A DNA stretch of 64,000 bases from NCBI RefSeq assembly GCF_000419685.1, contig NZ_ATTM01000003.1:310846-374845 (forward strand). The letters run 5' to 3'. Positions 34,968 to 44,868 of this stretch are shown piece after piece. Under the pieces are notes generated by a model, which made no database searches, was not told the origin of the DNA, and saw nothing but the letters and a program-made list of their open reading frames with translations. Every line of letters starts with the position of its first letter. The stretch's first letter is position 1. The translations under genes were made by a program, and so were the position numbers. Origin of the DNA: Flavobacterium antarcticum DSM 19726. Lineage in GTDB: Bacteria > Bacteroidota > Bacteroidia > Flavobacteriales > Flavobacteriaceae.

Positions 34968-35828
34968 TTATCCAGCAAGTGCTTCCGCACCACCAACAAT
35001 CTCTAAAATTTCATTTGTAATTGCTGCTTGACGCGCTTTGTTATACGTCAATTTCAATTGATTTCTCAATTCAGTTGCGTTATCAGTCGCTTTGTGCATT
35101 GCAGTCATACGGGCTCCGTGTTCTGAAGCGAAAGAATCTCTGATTCCTTTGTACAATTGCGTTTTTAATGATTTTGGAATCAACGTTAAAAGAATTTCTT
35201 CTTTCTCTGGTTCATAAATGTAATCGACATTTGAAGCGCTTGCCGTAACTGCCATTGGTGCAAGAGGCAAAAATTGCTCTGTCATTACAATTTGAGTCGC
35301 TGCATTTTTAAACTGATTGTAAACCAATTCAATTCGATCGTATTTTCCAGAAAGGAATTTTTGTGTCAAATCTTCCGCAATAATTGCCACGTTTTCGAAT
35401 GTTAAATCATCGAAAATAGCACTTTTATTGTCTGTAATTGTACACGTTTTAGCTAATCCGTCGTTTCCTTTTTTACCAATAGCGTACACATCTACATTTT
35501 TACCTGCGTAAAATTCTGCTCTACTTTTGATTGCTTTCATGATATTTGCATTGAAAGCACCACATAAACCTCTATTAGAAGTAATTGCGACTAACAATAC
35601 ATTATTGATTTCGCGTTGTGTAGTGAATTCACCACCAACATCTCCATCAAGAGTTGCAGAAAGGTTTTGTAATAACTCGGTTAACTTTTCGGCATAAGGT
35701 CGCATTGCTGTAATCGCATCTTGTGCTTTTTTCAACTTTGCTGCAGAAACCATTTTCATCGCAGAAGTAATCTGCATTGTTGATGAAACGGAAGTAATTC
35801 TATTACGGATTTCCTTTAAATTTGCCAT
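34968..35828 (-). CDS. atpG: ATP synthase gamma subunit
   Basis: 286 residues, the central rotor shaft of F1. The two ends that form the coiled coil are clear: EIRNRITSVSSTMQITSAMK at the start and RQAAITNEILEIVGGAEAL at the end. The last gene of the atpBEFHAG run and followed by a terminator, so beta and epsilon (atpD, atpC) must be encoded elsewhere. A 13-bp hairpin lies in the gap between atpA and this gene. Confidence 0.97.
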   Translation of the reverse strand: MANLKEIRNRITSVSSTMQITSAMKMVSAAKLKKAQDAITAMRPYAEKLTELLQNLSATLDGDVGGEFTTQREINNVLLVAITSNRGLCGAFNANIMKAIKSRAEFYAGKNVDVYAIGKKGNDGLAKTCTITDNKSAIFDDLTFENVAIIAEDLTQKFLSGKYDRIELVYNQFKNAATQIVMTEQFLPLAPMAVTASASNVDYIYEPEKEEILLTLIPKSLKTQLYKGIRDSFASEHGARMTAMHKATDNATELRNQLKLTYNKARQAAITNEILEIVGGAEALAG

Positions 35829-35840
35829 CTTAAATTGTTG

Positions 35841-35884
35841 TAAGTTGTAGGTTCTACGTTGTAAGTTTTGAAACCTACAACTTA
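35841..35884. repeat. Hairpin between atpA and atpG
   Basis: Perfect 13-bp inverted repeat TAAGTTGTAGGTT / AACCTACAACTTA with an 18-base loop. An overlapping alternative pair TAGGTTCTA (35848-35856) / TAGAACCTA (35883-35891) competes with it. There is no T-run, so it is more likely an RNA stability or processing element than a terminator. Confidence 0.75.
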
Positions 35885-35900
35885 GAACCTATAACAAATA

Positions 35901-37478
35901 TTATTTATATTTTGCTGAAATTTCTTTCGCTACGTTTTCGATAACACCTGTAATCTTGTCATCTAATTTTCCTGCTTTCAAAGCATCTAACGTATCTCTG
36001 TGTTTGTTGTTCAAGAATTCTAAGAAATCTCTTTCAAACTCTCTTACTTTGTTTACAGGAACGTTTCTCAACAAGTTTTTAGAACCTGCATAGATAATCG
36101 CAACTTGATCTTCAACTGTATAAGGATCGTTCAAACCTTGTTTCAAGATTTCAACGTTTCTTTTTCCTTTTTCGATTACGTTCAAGGTAACCGCATCAAG
36201 ATCAGAACCAAATTTAGCAAACGCTTCTAATTCACGGTATTGTGCTTGATCTAGTTTCAAAGTACCTGCTACTTTTTTCATTGATTTAATCTGAGCATTA
36301 CCTCCAACACGAGATACCGAAATACCTACGTTAATCGCTGGACGAACTCCTGAGTTAAACAAATCTCCATCAAGGAAAATCTGACCATCTGTAATCGAAA
36401 TTACGTTTGTAGGAATATAAGCAGAAACGTCACCCGCTTGCGTTTCGATAATTGGCAAAGCTGTTAACGAACCACCACCTTTAACGATTCCTTTGATAGA
36501 ATCTGGTAAGTCATTCATGTTTCTTGCAATTTCATCGTTGTTAATTACTTTACAAGCACGTTCTAATAAACGAGAGTGTAGGTAGAAAACGTCACCAGGG
36601 TAAGCCTCACGTCCTGGAGGTCTTCTTAACAAAAGAGACACCTCACGGTAAGCTACCGCTTGTTTTGACAAATCATCATAAACGATTAAAGCCGGACGAC
36701 CAGAATCTCTGAAGTATTCACCAATTGCAGCACCTGCCATTGGAGCGTATACTTGCATTGGAGCTGGATCAGAAGCATTTGCAGCAACAATAACTGTGTA
36801 AGCCATTGCACCTTTTTCTTCTAACATTTTAGCAATACCTGCTACAGTTGATGCTTTTTGCCCAATTGCAACATATATACAGAATACAGGTTTTCCTGCA
36901 TCGTAAAATTCTTTTTGATTCAAAATGGTATCGATACAAACAGTTGATTTACCTGTTTGACGGTCACCAATTACAAGCTCTCTTTGTCCACGACCAACTG
37001 GGATCATAGCATCAACCGCTTTAATACCTGTTTGCAAAGGTTCAGTAACTGGCTGACGGAAGATAACTCCAGGAGCTTTTCTTTCTAAAGGCATTTCGTA
37101 TAAAGTTCCACCAATTGGTCCTTTTCCATCAATAGGAAAACCAAGCGTGTTTACTACACGTCCTACCATTTCTTCACCAACTTTAAGCGAAGCAATTCTT
37201 TGTGTTCTTTTTGCGGTTGATCCTTCTTTGATACCAGTTGATGGTCCTAAAAGTACCACACCTACGTTATCTTCTTCAAGGTTCAAAACAATTGCTTCAA
37301 GACCATTATCGAATTCAACTAATTCACCATACTGAACATTTGATAACCCGTAGATACGAGCGATACCATCTCCAACATTTAGAACTGTTCCTACTTCTTC
37401 AAGCGTTGCACCAGATTGAAAACCTTCTACTTGCTTTTTTAATATTGCTGAAATTTCAGCAGGGTTAATGTCCGCCAT
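35901..37478 (-). CDS. atpA: ATP synthase alpha subunit
   Basis: 525 residues, full length. It forms the F1 hexamer with beta and holds the non-catalytic nucleotide sites. Walker A is GDRQTGKST (about residues 170-178), followed by [12 protein letters not shown] and the signature region [20 protein letters not shown]. The N-terminal crown ([11 protein letters not shown]) and C-terminal helices are complete. 14 bases separate it from atpH upstream. Confidence 0.98.
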   Translation of the reverse strand: MADINPAEISAILKKQVEGFQSGATLEEVGTVLNVGDGIARIYGLSNVQYGELVEFDNGLEAIVLNLEEDNVGVVLLGPSTGIKEGSTAKRTQRIASLKVGEEMVGRVVNTLGFPIDGKGPIGGTLYEMPLERKAPGVIFRQPVTEPLQTGIKAVDAMIPVGRGQRELVIGDRQTGKSTVCIDTILNQKEFYDAGKPVFCIYVAIGQKASTVAGIAKMLEEKGAMAYTVIVAANASDPAPMQVYAPMAGAAIGEYFRDSGRPALIVYDDLSKQAVAYREVSLLLRRPPGREAYPGDVFYLHSRLLERACKVINNDEIARNMNDLPDSIKGIVKGGGSLTALPIIETQAGDVSAYIPTNVISITDGQIFLDGDLFNSGVRPAINVGISVSRVGGNAQIKSMKKVAGTLKLDQAQYRELEAFAKFGSDLDAVTLNVIEKGKRNVEILKQGLNDPYTVEDQVAIIYAGSKNLLRNVPVNKVREFERDFLEFLNNKHRDTLDALKAGKLDDKITGVIENVAKEISAKYK

Positions 37479-37492
37479 AATTATATAAATAA

Positions 37493-38026
37493 CTAGTTAC
37501 TTAATTCTCTTTTTAAAACGTGTAAACTGTTGGCAATTGAAGCATTATACTGCTTGTCGCCTATTCTTAAAATAAAACCTCCAATAATGGATTCGTCTAC
37601 AATGTTATGTAGCGTTACGGTTTTACTTGTAAATTCTTTCACTTTTGCCAATACTTTAGCTTCCAAATCATCTGTCAAAGGAAATGCTGTTGTTACTTCT
37701 GCAGTTTCAACATTATTAACTTCGTCTAATAATTTTTTATACTCAAGTGCAATCGCTTCCAAAATTCCAAATCTCTTGTTCACAAATAATAAGTGAAAAA
37801 GTGATTTAGTGGTAGCGTTTGTTGAAGCAAAAACTTCTAACAATGCTGCTTCTTTATTGCTAGCGCCAATCGTCGGGCTTTCAATAAAGTTATGCAATTC
37901 CTGGTTGCTATTGATTGTAGATGCAATCAGTTGCATATCCGCACCAACTTCTTGAACCGCACCTTTATCTTGTGCGATGTCCAAAATTGCTTTGGCATAT
38001 CTAATAGCTGCTCTTGTACTTGCCAT
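37493..38026 (-). CDS. atpH: ATP synthase delta subunit
   Basis: 177 residues, normal length. It joins F1 to the peripheral stalk. The N-terminal helical domain starts [19 protein letters not shown], and the C-terminal signature is [21 protein letters not shown]. It starts 4 bases after atpF and ends 14 before atpA. Confidence 0.96.
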   Translation of the reverse strand: MASTRAAIRYAKAILDIAQDKGAVQEVGADMQLIASTINSNQELHNFIESPTIGASNKEAALLEVFASTNATTKSLFHLLFVNKRFGILEAIALEYKKLLDEVNNVETAEVTTAFPLTDDLEAKVLAKVKEFTSKTVTLHNIVDESIIGGFILRIGDKQYNASIANSLHVLKRELSN

Positions 38027-38030
38027 AGTA

Positions 38031-38522
38031 TTAGTTTAAGGTAACGTCACCTAACATTTTCTCAACTAATTGTTTCTGAGAATCTTTGTTAGATAATTCT
38101 GTTTTCAATAATTTCTCAGCAATCTCTAAAGATAATGTAGAAACTTGTGCTTTCAATTCTGACATTGCAGCATTTTTTTCCGCATTAATAGCTGTTTTAG
38201 CTTGCTCAATCATTCTAGCGCCTTCTGCAACTGCATCTGCTTTAGAATCAGCAATCATTTTCTCTCTCATTTCACGTGCTTCTTTTAGCATCGCGTCACG
38301 TTCCATTCTTGCTTCTTGTAAGATTCTTTCGTTTGTAGCGGTAAGATCTTGCATTTCTCTACGAGCTGCTTCAGCTGATTGCAAAGCGGTGTTGATAGAA
38401 TCCTCACGACTTTTTACAGCACCTAAAATAGGTTTCCAAGCAAATTTTCTCAATAATATAAAGAAAATTACAAAGATAAGCGTAGTCCAAAAAATTAAAC
38501 TCTCTGGTGAAGTTAATTGCAT
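38031..38522 (-). CDS. atpF: ATP synthase b subunit
   Basis: 163 residues. One N-terminal membrane helix (SLIFWTTLIFVIFFILLRKF) and a long charged helix that dimerises to form the peripheral stalk; WKPILGAVKSREDSI is the usual junction. It is separated from atpE by a hairpin (38560-38594) and followed by atpH after 4 bases. Confidence 0.96.
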   Translation of the reverse strand: MQLTSPESLIFWTTLIFVIFFILLRKFAWKPILGAVKSREDSINTALQSAEAARREMQDLTATNERILQEARMERDAMLKEAREMREKMIADSKADAVAEGARMIEQAKTAINAEKNAAMSELKAQVSTLSLEIAEKLLKTELSNKDSQKQLVEKMLGDVTLN

Positions 38523-38559
38523 ACTATTTTATATTTAAAATTGTTTGTCTTTTTTAAAG

Positions 38560-38594
38560 AAAACTTCCTGAAGCCAACCGCTACAGGAAGTTTT
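38560..38594 (-). terminator. Attenuator-like hairpin between atpE and atpF
   Basis: Perfect 11-bp stem AAAACTTCCTG / CAGGAAGTTTT with a 13-base loop; on the transcribed minus strand it ends GTTTTCTTT, a weak T-run. It lies just after the c-subunit gene. Confidence 0.65.
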
Positions 38595-38602
38595 AGTTTT
38601 TA

Positions 38603-38821
<219 letters not shown>

Positions 38822-38843
38822 TTAATAATTAATAAAACTCAAA

Positions 38844-39986
38844 TTAATGGTGGTCATGCTCTGCTACAGCCTGACCGATAAACAATGCAGATAACAACGT
38901 GAAGACGTAAGCTTGCAACGCGGCAACCAACATTTCTAGTACACTCATGAACAATACAAATGCTCCCGAAATTGGAGAAACTGCAACTGTTTCGAATATA
39001 AAGATTAATGAAATTAAACTTAAGATGATAATGTGACCTGCTGTAATGTTAGCAAATAAACGAATCATCAATGCGAAAGGTTTTGTCAACATTCCAATTA
39101 CCTCAACAGGAATCATAATTGGCGCTAACCAAACCGGTACTCCTGGTGTGTTGAAAATGTGACCCCAGTAATCTTTGTTTCCACTTAACGTTGTAACGAT
39201 AAACGTGATAAAAGCCAATACAAATGTAAAGTAGATATTTCCTGTCAAGTTTGAACTAAATGGGAAGAACGGAATTAATCCAATCAAGTTATTGATCCAA
39301 ATGAAAAAGAATATAGTCAATAAATACGGCATATATTTCGCATATTGTTTTTCACCGATATTTGGTCTAGCAATGTCGTCTCTAACAAACGTTATTAATG
39401 GTTCCAAGAATCCAGCGATTCCTTTTGGTGCATTTGGGTTTTTCTTGTATGATCTTGCTACTGCAAAAAACAAGAAAAACATAAGGATAGCCGACATGAA
39501 CATTGAAAATACATTCTTTGTAATTGAAAAGTTCAATGGTCTTGCGTCAAATTCGAAAGCACCATCTTTCTTTTGTTCTGCGGTTAAAGTATCGTATTTA
39601 TCTTTGTAGAAAATGATTTCATTGTTACGAACAAATTCTTGTCCGTTAACACTTACCACATGTTCTCCTGTATTGTCGTGGTGAAATTGCTCTGAAGAGA
39701 AAATTTCTAATCCACTATTTGTCCATAAAATGATAGGAAGTGCAAAAGAAATGGGATGTCCATTCCAATCGGCAACGTGAAAATCATGCGAATCAGCAAT
39801 GTGAGAATTGATTAATTCTGAAACATTAAATGGTTCCTTAACATGAGCTCCATCTACATGCGGTTCAGCAACAGCTTCAGTGGTTACAACTGTACTATCA
39901 ACTTGCGTATTTGCAAATCCAACAAGCGGAAGGCAAGCTACAAAAGCGGCTAATAAGAATTGAAGTGATTTTTTTGACATTACCAT
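38844..39986 (-). CDS. atpB: ATP synthase a subunit with long N-terminal extension
   Basis: 380 residues, about 110 more than E. coli AtpB. The N-terminus is a cleavable-looking signal (SLQFLLAAFVACLPLVGFA), then about 120 residues of periplasmic segment rich in His and acidic residues, then the membrane core with the essential arginine in ALMIRLFANITAGHI, the proton half-channel residue region and a histidine tail (EHDHH). This extension is usual in Bacteroidetes. ATGs at 39986 and 39980 are both possible starts. Confidence 0.96.
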   Translation of the reverse strand: MVMSKKSLQFLLAAFVACLPLVGFANTQVDSTVVTTEAVAEPHVDGAHVKEPFNVSELINSHIADSHDFHVADWNGHPISFALPIILWTNSGLEIFSSEQFHHDNTGEHVVSVNGQEFVRNNEIIFYKDKYDTLTAEQKKDGAFEFDARPLNFSITKNVFSMFMSAILMFFLFFAVARSYKKNPNAPKGIAGFLEPLITFVRDDIARPNIGEKQYAKYMPYLLTIFFFIWINNLIGLIPFFPFSSNLTGNIYFTFVLAFITFIVTTLSGNKDYWGHIFNTPGVPVWLAPIMIPVEVIGMLTKPFALMIRLFANITAGHIIILSLISLIFIFETVAVSPISGAFVLFMSVLEMLVAALQAYVFTLLSALFIGQAVAEHDHH

Positions 39987-40026
39987 TATTAAAATGTGTA
40001 TCTAATATTACTATTCAAAATTTTTG

Positions 40027-40034
40027 CAAAGGTA
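40027..40034 (-). promoter_or_regulatory. -7 box TACCTTTG of atpB
   Basis: Exact TAnnTTTG match 40 bases before atpB, in the 132-base gap after the DUF6168 gene; suggests that atpBEFHAG can be transcribed separately from sprE and bactofilin. Confidence 0.55.
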
Positions 40035-40118
40035 CATATTTAATTTACAATTGAAAATATATCAATTATTTTTTGAAAAATAAACCTAACGTGAACAATT
40101 CCTTAATAAACACCCATT

Positions 40119-40505
40119 TTAATCCTTATTTATTAAACGAACCGCAAAAATCGTTTCGAATAGCAAGAACATAAAGTAAGGTATAAAGAATGCAGCAACA
40201 TCAGGAATACGGTTTATTGTGTCGGATTGAATCATTGGAATTAAAAAAACAACGCACGCCATCATTTTTATGACACCCATTCCCATAAAAGTAAATCCTG
40301 TTTTATCAGGGAAATTTTTATGAACAAAAAGTAAAAATAGATGTGCTGCAAGCGTGATAATAATATGAAAAACATAAATGCTCCAAATTGAATAATAAAA
40401 TATAGTAGATTGGAACAACTGTAAAGTCACGAAGTATTGTAAACCAAAAAGGACCAATGCAAACGGTAGAAATAACTTGATAAAATTTAAAAACGGAGTA
40501 CTCAT
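40119..40505 (-). CDS. Small four-helix membrane protein next to atp genes (DUF6168-like)
   Basis: 128 residues with four membrane helices (about 9-28, 38-60, 73-92, 103-122). It overlaps the end of the AtpZ-like gene by 4 bases and precedes atpB, the position held in other bacteria by AtpI, which helps to assemble the c-ring. Size and topology agree with that role, but sequence identity to AtpI is not apparent; I regard it as a DUF6168-type protein with a probable ATP-synthase-linked function. Confidence 0.75.
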   Translation of the reverse strand: MSTPFLNFIKLFLPFALVLFGLQYFVTLQLFQSTIFYYSIWSIYVFHIIITLAAHLFLLFVHKNFPDKTGFTFMGMGVIKMMACVVFLIPMIQSDTINRIPDVAAFFIPYFMFLLFETIFAVRLINKD

Positions 40506-40723
40506 TCTTTATTTATATTTTTTACTTGCCTTATCACATTAAACAATGCAATAAAGACGGATAATAACGATAATACGATGGTGAAAATCGACGAATCGGT
40601 ATATTTTTCATCCAACCAAATTCCCAAATACGTAAATGCAAAAATTATGATTCCCATTTGAAAAGGAATATTCATAAATACTACCCATTTATTTGGCGAT
40701 TGCTTTGGGGACTTATTTTCCAT
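40502..40723 (-). CDS. AtpZ/AtpI family protein
   Basis: 73 residues from the ATG at 40723 (MENKSPKQSPNKW). Two membrane helices, with GIIIFAFTYLGIWLDEKY in the first, the AtpZ hallmark. These small proteins accompany F-type ATP synthase operons and are implicated in Mg2+/Ca2+ handling or c-ring assembly. The frame extends to a TTG at 40744, but the ATG gives the family length and an 11-base overlap with the bactofilin gene. Confidence 0.87.
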   Translation of the reverse strand: MENKSPKQSPNKWVVFMNIPFQMGIIIFAFTYLGIWLDEKYTDSSIFTIVLSLLSVFIALFNVIRQVKNINKE

Positions 40724-41093
40724 TTGAATTTGGTTTTTTAGCAACCGGCTTCATCACACAAGAAGCACTGAAATCTGCTCCAGGTTGTACCGATAGTTTG
40801 CCACATGTTACTTCGCCACTGATAGAAGCTTTCGACTTGACATTCAGAATTTCTTCAACTTTTAAAATTCCGTCAAAGATTCCTTCAATGTCTGCATTTT
40901 TGCAAATTACATCGCCTTTAATGCTTCCTGTTGGTCCAATTACAATTTTTCCTGGAGTAGTGAAATTTCCTTTTAATTGTCCGTCCAATCTGAAATCTGC
41001 TTGTGAAATAATATCGCCGTTGATTTCGGTTCCTTCCACAATTCGGTTTGTTTTACCAAGTTCAGTATACACTTTAGATGGTTTTTCGCTCAT
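40713..41093 (-). CDS. Bactofilin (polymer-forming cytoskeletal protein)
   Basis: 126 residues. The central right-handed beta-helix repeats are clear (GTEINGDIISQADFRLDGQL, GPTGSIKGDVICKNADIEG), flanked by short polar tails ending PNSNGK. Bactofilins polymerise without nucleotides and act in shape, wall synthesis or motility. It starts 1 base after the sprE stop, so the two are co-translated, and the AtpZ-like gene overlaps its end. Confidence 0.93.
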   Translation of the reverse strand: MSEKPSKVYTELGKTNRIVEGTEINGDIISQADFRLDGQLKGNFTTPGKIVIGPTGSIKGDVICKNADIEGIFDGILKVEEILNVKSKASISGEVTCGKLSVQPGADFSASCVMKPVAKKPNSNGK

Positions 41094-41094
41094 T

Positions 41095-43893
41095 TTAGGG
41101 TGTTTTTATTGGAATCGTAAGTTCTTCTGTTGTTTGCGTAGGATTTAATTTTTCCGCTTTTAAATCTTTTTTAGTATTGTTTTGACTATTCGACTTTACC
41201 TGCTCTACTTCAGGTTTGATCTTAGTTGTAACTTCTGTCTTCATTTCGTCCTTAACCGAGGTGTTTAATTCTGCCGTTGGTTCTATTTTTCTAGTGCTAT
41301 ACGTTTCTAAATTCTTTTGCACCTGAATCACTTTGTAGTTTTCTGTGGAAACAATTAGAACCGGTTCCTTAATTTTAAAATCTTTGTAGTCTTGTAAAAT
41401 CGTCACAATGTCTTTTGCCTTTTCTTCCGTCGGAATGCCGTGAACCACAAGCACTATTTCATTCATAAAATACGTGTCAACGGAATAACTTAATTTTTCA
41501 GAAGTTCGTTCTGCAGTAAATTTCTTGATTTTATCAATCAAAATTTTATTCGACGTACTAATCGTATCCGTGATTTTGTAAATCAATTTCCACGAAGTTG
41601 CTTTCTCTCCATCGAATTTTAATTTCTGCAAATACGGGATGTTTTTCGTCAATAACGTTTCAGCACTTTTTCCTTCTTCGCTATTTGGATAGGTCAATGC
41701 TACATAATTAAGTGCCGTTTTATATTCTTCAACACCTTTTAATTTTCCTACTATATTCGCTTTCAGAAGTTCAAATTTTGAAACAATTTCGTCACCCGTA
41801 TACAAATCAATTGCAGCTTCTACTTCTTGCAAAAGTGCTACGTTCGTATTATTTTCATATTTTTTGTACAATCCTTCGTATTTCGCTTCAGGCGTTTGAC
41901 TCATTTGTTCCGCATTCAAACCGTCGTTGCTGATAATTTGTGCATAACGGGAATCTGGATATTTTGCAAGAATTTGTTGTTTCATCGCCATCGCTTTTGA
42001 CGGGTTGATGATTTCATAAATTTTAAATAAATTGTACATCGAAGGCAAAATCAGTCGCTCTTCTGGTTCGTTGTCCAATAATTTTTCTAATTTCTCAGCA
42101 GCCAATCCGTACTCTTTGAATTTTTCCTTATAAATCACGCCCAACTGATAATAAGCAAAGTTGCGGTCTTTGATCAAGACGTCAATTTCTTCTTGCTTTG
42201 TTGGCAATTGTGATGTGTAAAATTCAGTTGTATATCTTGGATCAATTGATTTTTCTGCCTCTTCCGCTTTTGCTTTATCTTCAGCTGCAATTGCATTCTC
42301 GTCGTCGTTCTTAATTTCTAGATTGTTTGATTTTCCTGCTTGAGATAAACGCCAATTGTCTTCTAAAGTTCTCTTGCCCCATTTTTTACGGAACTCATTT
42401 TTACCAAAAGAAACAGTCGATGGATTATAGAAATAAAATTTTTCTGTACTTTTTGGTCCAAAATCTGGAGAAGGAGGATTCATACTTTTCGCTGACATCA
42501 TTGGATTGTCATCGTCAGATAAACCAGCGTTAGCGATAATTTCTTGTCTTTCTGCTTCCTTTTTCACCAATTCAGCTGCTATCCTATCTTCCTCTTTTAA
42601 GTCAATAATGTGTTTTTCGTAATACGCAATTTGCCCTTCCTTAGGCATTTTCAACACCATTAAAACACTGTCGTTTGCTTGTGCAATTGCTTCGTATTTA
42701 ATTACATCGTCTAGGTTTTCACGCTTTTTCTTGATTGCATTGTATTCTCTTGAACGAGCATCTAAAACTGTAAGTGTACTGTCGTAATACTTGCCCGCTG
42801 TTGGATATTTAGCATCGTCAAAATTTAAAGTCGCTAAATTTCTATAATTTGAAGCAATTAAATATTGGTCTTGCATCTTCTTTTTCAGAGAAATATTGTA
42901 GTATTTCGAAGCCATTTTATGATTGTTTTGCTGGTCATAAAACAATCCCATCTGGTGGTTTATGAAATCCAAAAAAGGTCGGTTTTCTCGATCTTCTAAT
43001 AAGTCCTTGTATTTTTTCAAAAATGCAATTGTATCGCCTTTTTTTGCATCAAATTGTTTCGCTTGTTGCAAATGCGCTTGAATAATGTACCGTCGTGGTG
43101 CTTTTCGATTCATGTCAATGACTTCTTGAAAAGCGGCGAATGCACTGTCTTTTTGACCCATTTCGCTCAACAATTGTCCGGTTATGAAACGGTAACGTGC
43201 TTGTTCTTCCTGCGATTTTGTAAATTCTGTAGCCACTTTAAGTTTCACTAAAGCGCTGTCTTTTTCTTCTATATTTAAGAAGGCTTGAGCCAAAGTAGCA
43301 TTGGCGTCGGCAAAAATTTGATCTTTAAATTTAATTTCATGCAATAATCTCCTAAGGTTGATAACGGCTAACGCGTCATTTTCCATTCGCATGTTTGTTT
43401 TTTCGCGCCAAATTTTCACTTCATAAATCTTATCACTTTCAGGATATTTGTATAAAACGTAATTGAAGGCTTCCAATGCGGGAACAAATCGCAAGTCGTA
43501 ATAACGTGCTTTTCCCAACAAAAGATGGGCTTCATCCATTTGCGAATTTTTCTCTTTTCCGTCGATATTCATGGAACGCTTTTGAATCGCTTTCGTAGCT
43601 TTTTCTTCGGCACGTTCAAAATTAGCGTTGGTCGCTTTTGTTCCTGGCAAACTATTTTCTTTAGCAACCACCATCCGTTCTACCGGAAGAAGTGTCCAAA
43701 AATCATCGTTATATTGTGTTTTTAAATCTTCAATACCTTTATCTAAAGCAATATGACCATTATACAACACATTGTATTTGGTATTCAAAGCTTGAAATTT
43801 TCGATTGATTAACTTGTCTTTTTGGGTAGAACAAGCAATCAAAACACCGAAAATTCCGGTCAGAAAAAGTAACTTAATAAGGCTATTTCTCAA
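41095..43893 (-). CDS. sprE: Gliding motility/T9SS lipoprotein SprE (PorW-like)
   Basis: About 932 residues. The lipoprotein signal reads RNSLIKLLFLTGIFGVLIAC with the lipobox cysteine followed by STQKDK. Start codon: the frame opens at TTG 43929 (MTFKSFK), but TTG 43893 gives a normal short signal; no ATG is available. The rest is TPR-like helical repeats (AHLLLGKARYYDLRFVPAL, EAFNYVLYKYPESDKIYE) over about 600 residues plus a charged, low-complexity C-terminus. Size, lipobox and repeats match SprE of F. johnsoniae and PorW of Porphyromonas, needed for gliding and type IX secretion. Bactofilin follows by 1 base. Confidence 0.86.
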   Translation of the reverse strand: MRNSLIKLLFLTGIFGVLIACSTQKDKLINRKFQALNTKYNVLYNGHIALDKGIEDLKTQYNDDFWTLLPVERMVVAKENSLPGTKATNANFERAEEKATKAIQKRSMNIDGKEKNSQMDEAHLLLGKARYYDLRFVPALEAFNYVLYKYPESDKIYEVKIWREKTNMRMENDALAVINLRRLLHEIKFKDQIFADANATLAQAFLNIEEKDSALVKLKVATEFTKSQEEQARYRFITGQLLSEMGQKDSAFAAFQEVIDMNRKAPRRYIIQAHLQQAKQFDAKKGDTIAFLKKYKDLLEDRENRPFLDFINHQMGLFYDQQNNHKMASKYYNISLKKKMQDQYLIASNYRNLATLNFDDAKYPTAGKYYDSTLTVLDARSREYNAIKKKRENLDDVIKYEAIAQANDSVLMVLKMPKEGQIAYYEKHIIDLKEEDRIAAELVKKEAERQEIIANAGLSDDDNPMMSAKSMNPPSPDFGPKSTEKFYFYNPSTVSFGKNEFRKKWGKRTLEDNWRLSQAGKSNNLEIKNDDENAIAAEDKAKAEEAEKSIDPRYTTEFYTSQLPTKQEEIDVLIKDRNFAYYQLGVIYKEKFKEYGLAAEKLEKLLDNEPEERLILPSMYNLFKIYEIINPSKAMAMKQQILAKYPDSRYAQIISNDGLNAEQMSQTPEAKYEGLYKKYENNTNVALLQEVEAAIDLYTGDEIVSKFELLKANIVGKLKGVEEYKTALNYVALTYPNSEEGKSAETLLTKNIPYLQKLKFDGEKATSWKLIYKITDTISTSNKILIDKIKKFTAERTSEKLSYSVDTYFMNEIVLVVHGIPTEEKAKDIVTILQDYKDFKIKEPVLIVSTENYKVIQVQKNLETYSTRKIEPTAELNTSVKDEMKTEVTTKIKPEVEQVKSNSQNNTKKDLKAEKLNPTQTTEELTIPIKTP

Positions 43894-44033
43894 TGTAATC
43901 GTTTTATATTTAAAACTTTTAAAAGTCAATTTTAGTATAGTAACGGGTAAAAATACGTTTCTTTTTGTTATGTCGAAAAATTAGAAGCGCTTTTTTGAGA
44001 AAAGTAAAAGATTTTAATAATGCTAAAATTAAT

Positions 44034-44124
44034 TTTTTACACAGATTTCACGGATTAGCACCGATTTTAAAAGAAAAATTGCACAAGATAGCCCTTATTA
44101 ATTTGTGCTAATTTGTGCAATCTC
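44034..44124. repeat. Dispersed repeat, inverted pair, CACAGATTTCACGGATTAG type
   Basis: The copy at 44041-44066 and a reverse-complement copy at 44098-44124 are about 30 bases apart, so the stretch can form a long imperfect hairpin in the gap between the ABC ATPase and sprE. It is related to the copy at 34838-34869. Confidence 0.65.
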
Positions 44125-44154
44125 TTTAAAATTTTATCAGAAACTTCCGCGTAA

Positions 44155-44850
44155 TTAAACCGCAAAAAACTCTTCTAATTCTCTTAAAGTTTCAGCAGAA
44201 GTTTTTATGTCTTTCACCACTTCACCTTTATGCATGGCTACAATTCTGTTAGAAACCTCAACGGTATGTTGCAAATCGTGACTTGAAACTAAAACAGTTA
44301 CATTCGGGTCGTCAGCCAATTCTTTGATGATTTTTTTCAATCGAAATTGCGTTGTTGGATCTAAATTAGCAAACGGTTCATCTAAAATGATTACTTCTGG
44401 ATTTCCAATTAAAGTGGCAATAATTCCTACTTTCTTCTGATTTCCTTTTGATAAATCACGCAAGTATTTTTTATTATTCAAAATTTCTCCGTTGAAAAAT
44501 TCCGTATGTTTTACTAATAAAGCGTCGATATCCGCTTTGTTTTGACCTCTTAAATCTCCGATGAAATAGAAATATTCTTCAGGAGTTAAATAACCAATTA
44601 AGAAACTTTCATCCACGAAAGATGCTGTGAACGGTTTCCAGTCTTCACTCGTATTTACTTGAACGCCATTATTTACAATTTCGCCCGAACTCGGCTGAAT
44701 TAAATCCAATAACAAACTGAAAAATGTTGTTTTTCCAGCACCGTTATTTCCCACTAATCCAAAGCTTTCGCCTTTAGGAATTTCTAAATCATTTATTTTA
44801 AGTACGGTTGTTCCGTTATATGTTTTTGAAAGATTGTTAACTTTTATCAT
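44155..44850 (-). CDS. ABC transporter ATP-binding protein
   Basis: 231 residues, a single nucleotide-binding domain. Walker A GNNGAGKT (34-41), signature LSKGNQKKVG, Walker B VIILDEPFANLD and the H-loop SSHD are all present, so it should hydrolyse ATP. It is the last gene of the PadR cluster, 18 bases after the DUF5687 permease, its obvious membrane partner. No periplasmic binding protein is present, so export, or remodelling of the envelope, is likelier than uptake. Confidence 0.93.
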   Translation of the reverse strand: MIKVNNLSKTYNGTTVLKINDLEIPKGESFGLVGNNGAGKTTFFSLLLDLIQPSSGEIVNNGVQVNTSEDWKPFTASFVDESFLIGYLTPEEYFYFIGDLRGQNKADIDALLVKHTEFFNGEILNNKKYLRDLSKGNQKKVGIIATLIGNPEVIILDEPFANLDPTTQFRLKKIIKELADDPNVTVLVSSHDLQHTVEVSNRIVAMHKGEVVKDIKTSAETLRELEEFFAV

Positions 44851-44868
44851 GGTTTGGTTTATTTAAGG

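Noticed and set aside
38086..38538. 150-codon open frame antisense to atpF
   Set aside because: Wholly opposite a confident atp gene; its composition is that of a reverse-frame shadow, with no domain or promoter.
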